This document shows positions 63,401-64,000 of a stretch of 64,000 nt of DNA, piece by piece. The position numbers and the translations under genes are program-made. The notes below the pieces were generated by a model. It ran no database searches. It worked only from the letters and a program-made list of their open reading frames with translations, and was not told the origin of the DNA. The stretch comes from Allobacillus saliphilus (lineage in GTDB: Bacteria > Bacillota > Bacilli > Bacillales > Alkalibacillaceae): positions 28,449-92,448 of the forward strand of contig NZ_JAGSIE010000012.1 of assembly GCF_018138385.1 (NCBI RefSeq), given 5' to 3'. Position 1 is the stretch's first letter. Every line of letters begins with the position of its first letter.

Positions 63401-63884
63401 GGATTATGAAAAGTTTGTAGATCAATACGGCAATATATCTGTTCTCGATACGCCATCATTCATTTATGGCTTACGGTTAGGAGAAGAAATTTCTGTTGAG
63501 ATTGAGCAAGGGAAGACGTTAATCATTAAATTAGTTTCAGTTGGTGAGCCGCAAAAAGATGGTACACGTGTCGTGTATTTCGAACTGAATGGCCAACCAA
63601 GAGAAGTTGTCGTACGCGATGAACATATTAAAGACGTACAAAATCAAAAGATGAAGGCAGATTCAAGTGACCCTAAACAAATTGGAGCATCGATGCCTGG
63701 TACAGTTGTTGAGGTACTAGTAAAAGAGGGTGAGACAGTCAGCAAAAATGACTACTTGATGATTACTGAATCGATGAAAATGGAAACGACAATCCAAGCT
63801 CCATATGATGGGAAAATAAAACGAGTAGAAGTGAAAAATGGGGAAGCCCTTGAATCGGGTGATTTATTAATCGAATTTGAATAA
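60441..63884 (+). CDS. pycA: pyruvate carboxylase
   Basis: Biotin enzyme of 1147 aa making oxaloacetate from pyruvate, bicarbonate and ATP. Domains in order: biotin carboxylase (about 1-455; KAALGGGGRGMR, EVNPRVQVEHTITE), carboxyltransferase (about 535-830; DTTFRDAHQSLLATR, HLHTHDTSGNG), linker/tetramerisation region, and biotin carrier with biotinyl-Lys1113 (ESMKMETTIQAP). Full length. GGGAGGG precedes the ATG. It refills the citrate cycle beside Pdh; CbpB (encoded at 31061) binds PycA in B. subtilis. Confidence 0.98.
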   Translation: MTESKSINKVLVANRGEIAIRVFRACTELNIRTVAIYSEEDTGSYHRYKADEAYLVGVGKKPIDAYLDIEGIIELAKRVGVDAIHPGYGFLSENIQFAKRCEEEGIIFIGPKSEHLNVFGDKVKARKQAMQAGIPVIPGTDGPVESLEEVKAFSEEHGFPIMIKAALGGGGRGMRIVRTKEALKEAYDRAKSEAKAAFGNDEIYVERLVEQPKHIEVQILGDEAGNILHLYERDCSIQRRHQKVVEIAPSISLSDSQRHEICDAAVKLMKDVNYLNAGTVEFLVTEDEFFFIEVNPRVQVEHTITEMITGCDIVQTQLRIAMGYSLHDKEIGLPKQSEITTHGYAIQSRVTTEDPLNNFMPDTGKIMAYRTGGGFGVRLDAGNGFQGAVISPHYDSLLVKVSTWALSFEQAARKMVRNLKEFRIRGIKTNIPFLENVILHKKFLNGSYDTTFIDSSPELFVFPKKKDRGTKLLSYLASTTVNSPLTTGKEKKPLFDPVRIPTVRSDSEPEAGTKLILDEKGPEAVSEWLKQQKEVLLTDTTFRDAHQSLLATRVRTKDLLGIAEPTAKLLPNLFSVEMWGGATFDVSYRFLREDPWERLIKLREKMPNVLFQMLLRASNAVGYTNYPDNVIDEFVEKSAQAGIDVFRIFDSLNWVEGMKPAIEAVRKQNKIAEVSMCYTGDILDPKRDKYDLDYYINLAKELESLGAHILGIKDMAGLLKPEAAYQLISALKREINIPIHLHTHDTSGNGVMMYARAIEAGVDAVDVAVSSMAGHTSQPSANSLYHALEGNNRQPKVDIQAYEELNKYWEDVRGYYSNFESGLKAPHTEIYLHEMPGGQYSNLQQQAKAVGLGDRWDEVKYMYRTVNDMFGDLIKVTPSSKIVGDMALFMVQNDLTVDDVYEKGDNLDFPDSVVEFFRGMIGKPYQGFPKELQRIILKGKEEIPGRPGEQLKPINFEALQERLFEKLNRQVTTHEVISYALYPKVFLDYEKFVDQYGNISVLDTPSFIYGLRLGEEISVEIEQGKTLIIKLVSVGEPQKDGTRVVYFELNGQPREVVVRDEHIKDVQNQKMKADSSDPKQIGASMPGTVVEVLVKEGETVSKNDYLMITESMKMETTIQAPYDGKIKRVEVKNGEALESGDLLIEFE

Positions 63885-63892
63885 TACATTGT

Positions 63893-63927
63893 ACTGTCCA
63901 GCAACTACGTGGTTGCTGGGCAGTTTT
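63893..63927 (+). terminator. terminator of pycA
   Basis: ACTGTCCAGCAAC / GTTGCTGGGCAGT (one mismatch), then TTTT; the putative intron starts directly after. Confidence 0.88.
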
Positions 63928-63928
63928 A

Positions 63929-64000
63929 GTTTGCCCGGCATGGGTGAATTCTAACGGGTGAAAGTCCCGAGTGTGACCTGGTAGCGGTAAGCACATAGTC
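63929..64000 (+). mobile_element. 5' end of a group IIC intron (truncated by the window)
   Basis: GTTTGCCCGGCATGGGTG at 63929-63946 followed by CTAACGGGTGAAAGTCCCGA closely resembles the start of the Oceanobacillus iheyensis group IIC intron as I remember it (GUGUGCCCGGCAUGGGUG ... GGGUGAGAGUCCCGA). Placement right after a Rho-independent terminator stem and T run is the known insertion habit of group IIC introns. The reverse transcriptase gene and domains V/VI should lie beyond 64000. Confidence 0.8.

Noticed and set aside
63763..63996. 77-codon minus-strand frame over the end of pycA and the intron
   Set aside because: Overlaps the biotin domain and terminator; no ribosome site.

Overview
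The window is a 64-kb piece of chromosome from a low-GC, Gram-positive, endospore-forming Bacillaceae, most likely a halophilic or halotolerant genus. The evidence is strong AGGAGG-type ribosome binding sites with frequent GTG/TTG starts, sporulation-linked genes (Spo0E-type phosphatase, YjcZ-type and YhcN/YlaJ-type proteins), and long gene-order agreement with the Bacillus subtilis ykuE-ykuT, yknUV, ktrC-rnjA-rpoY-def-ykyA-pdhABCD, yktABC and ylaF-ylaN-pycA regions. A BCCT betaine-type transporter and an ectoine-hydrolase-like protein fit a salt-stressed lifestyle. No rRNA, tRNA or CRISPR array was seen.

Layout. 1-6.7 kb: alanine/glycine symporter, a 52-nt-period hairpin array, divergent HxlR regulator/YceI protein, phosphodiesterase, M20 dipeptidase, a second and unrelated 52-nt-period array, and a CAP-domain lipoprotein. 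6.8-11.2 kb: PucR-type regulator, then a two-gene operon of a DoeA-like M24 protein and a cystathionine-gamma-synthase-family PLP enzyme, with a cre-like site. 11.3-21.5 kb: a small thiol/zinc-ribbon operon carrying an in-frame stop, TPP riboswitch-thiT, glutathione peroxidase, penicillin-acylase-family enzyme, chemoreceptor, HD protein, YwpF, KtrD-like K+ transporter. 21.6-26.7 kb: HtrA-like protease with a zinc-ribbon partner, several small proteins (five too short for routine ORF calling), a signal peptidase, Spo0E-type phosphatase. 26.7-34.8 kb: patA, SCO, ykuE, fadH with a FadR box, cbpB, dapH, dapL, VOC protein, ykuT. 35-48.9 kb: heterodimeric ABC exporter, ktrC, a dispersed-repeat region, rnjA-rpoY, def, ykyA, pdhABCD. 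49-64 kb: BCCT transporter, polysaccharide deacetylase, nitronate monooxygenase family, a second copy of the dispersed repeat, yktA/B/C, the yla cluster, glsA, ylaN, a frameshifted 3-methyladenine glycosylase, pycA, and at the very end the 5' end of a group IIC intron placed just after the pycA terminator.

Functional threads. PatA, DapH and DapL form the acetylase branch of diaminopimelate/lysine synthesis. PdhABCD and PycA are the two main exits from pyruvate. KtrC, KtrD, CbpB and PycA are, by family knowledge, linked to c-di-AMP signalling. Two genes look broken (a CXXC zinc-ribbon gene by a TAA codon; the glycosylase by one missing G in a G run); both could be real decay or assembly errors.

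The most unusual signals are two unrelated tandem arrays with the same 52-nt period, a MITE-like repeat with an identical 51-nt core in two places, and the regulator/ectoine-hydrolase-like/PLP-enzyme locus. All calls rest on reading the sequence and on memory of protein families; no searches were run.
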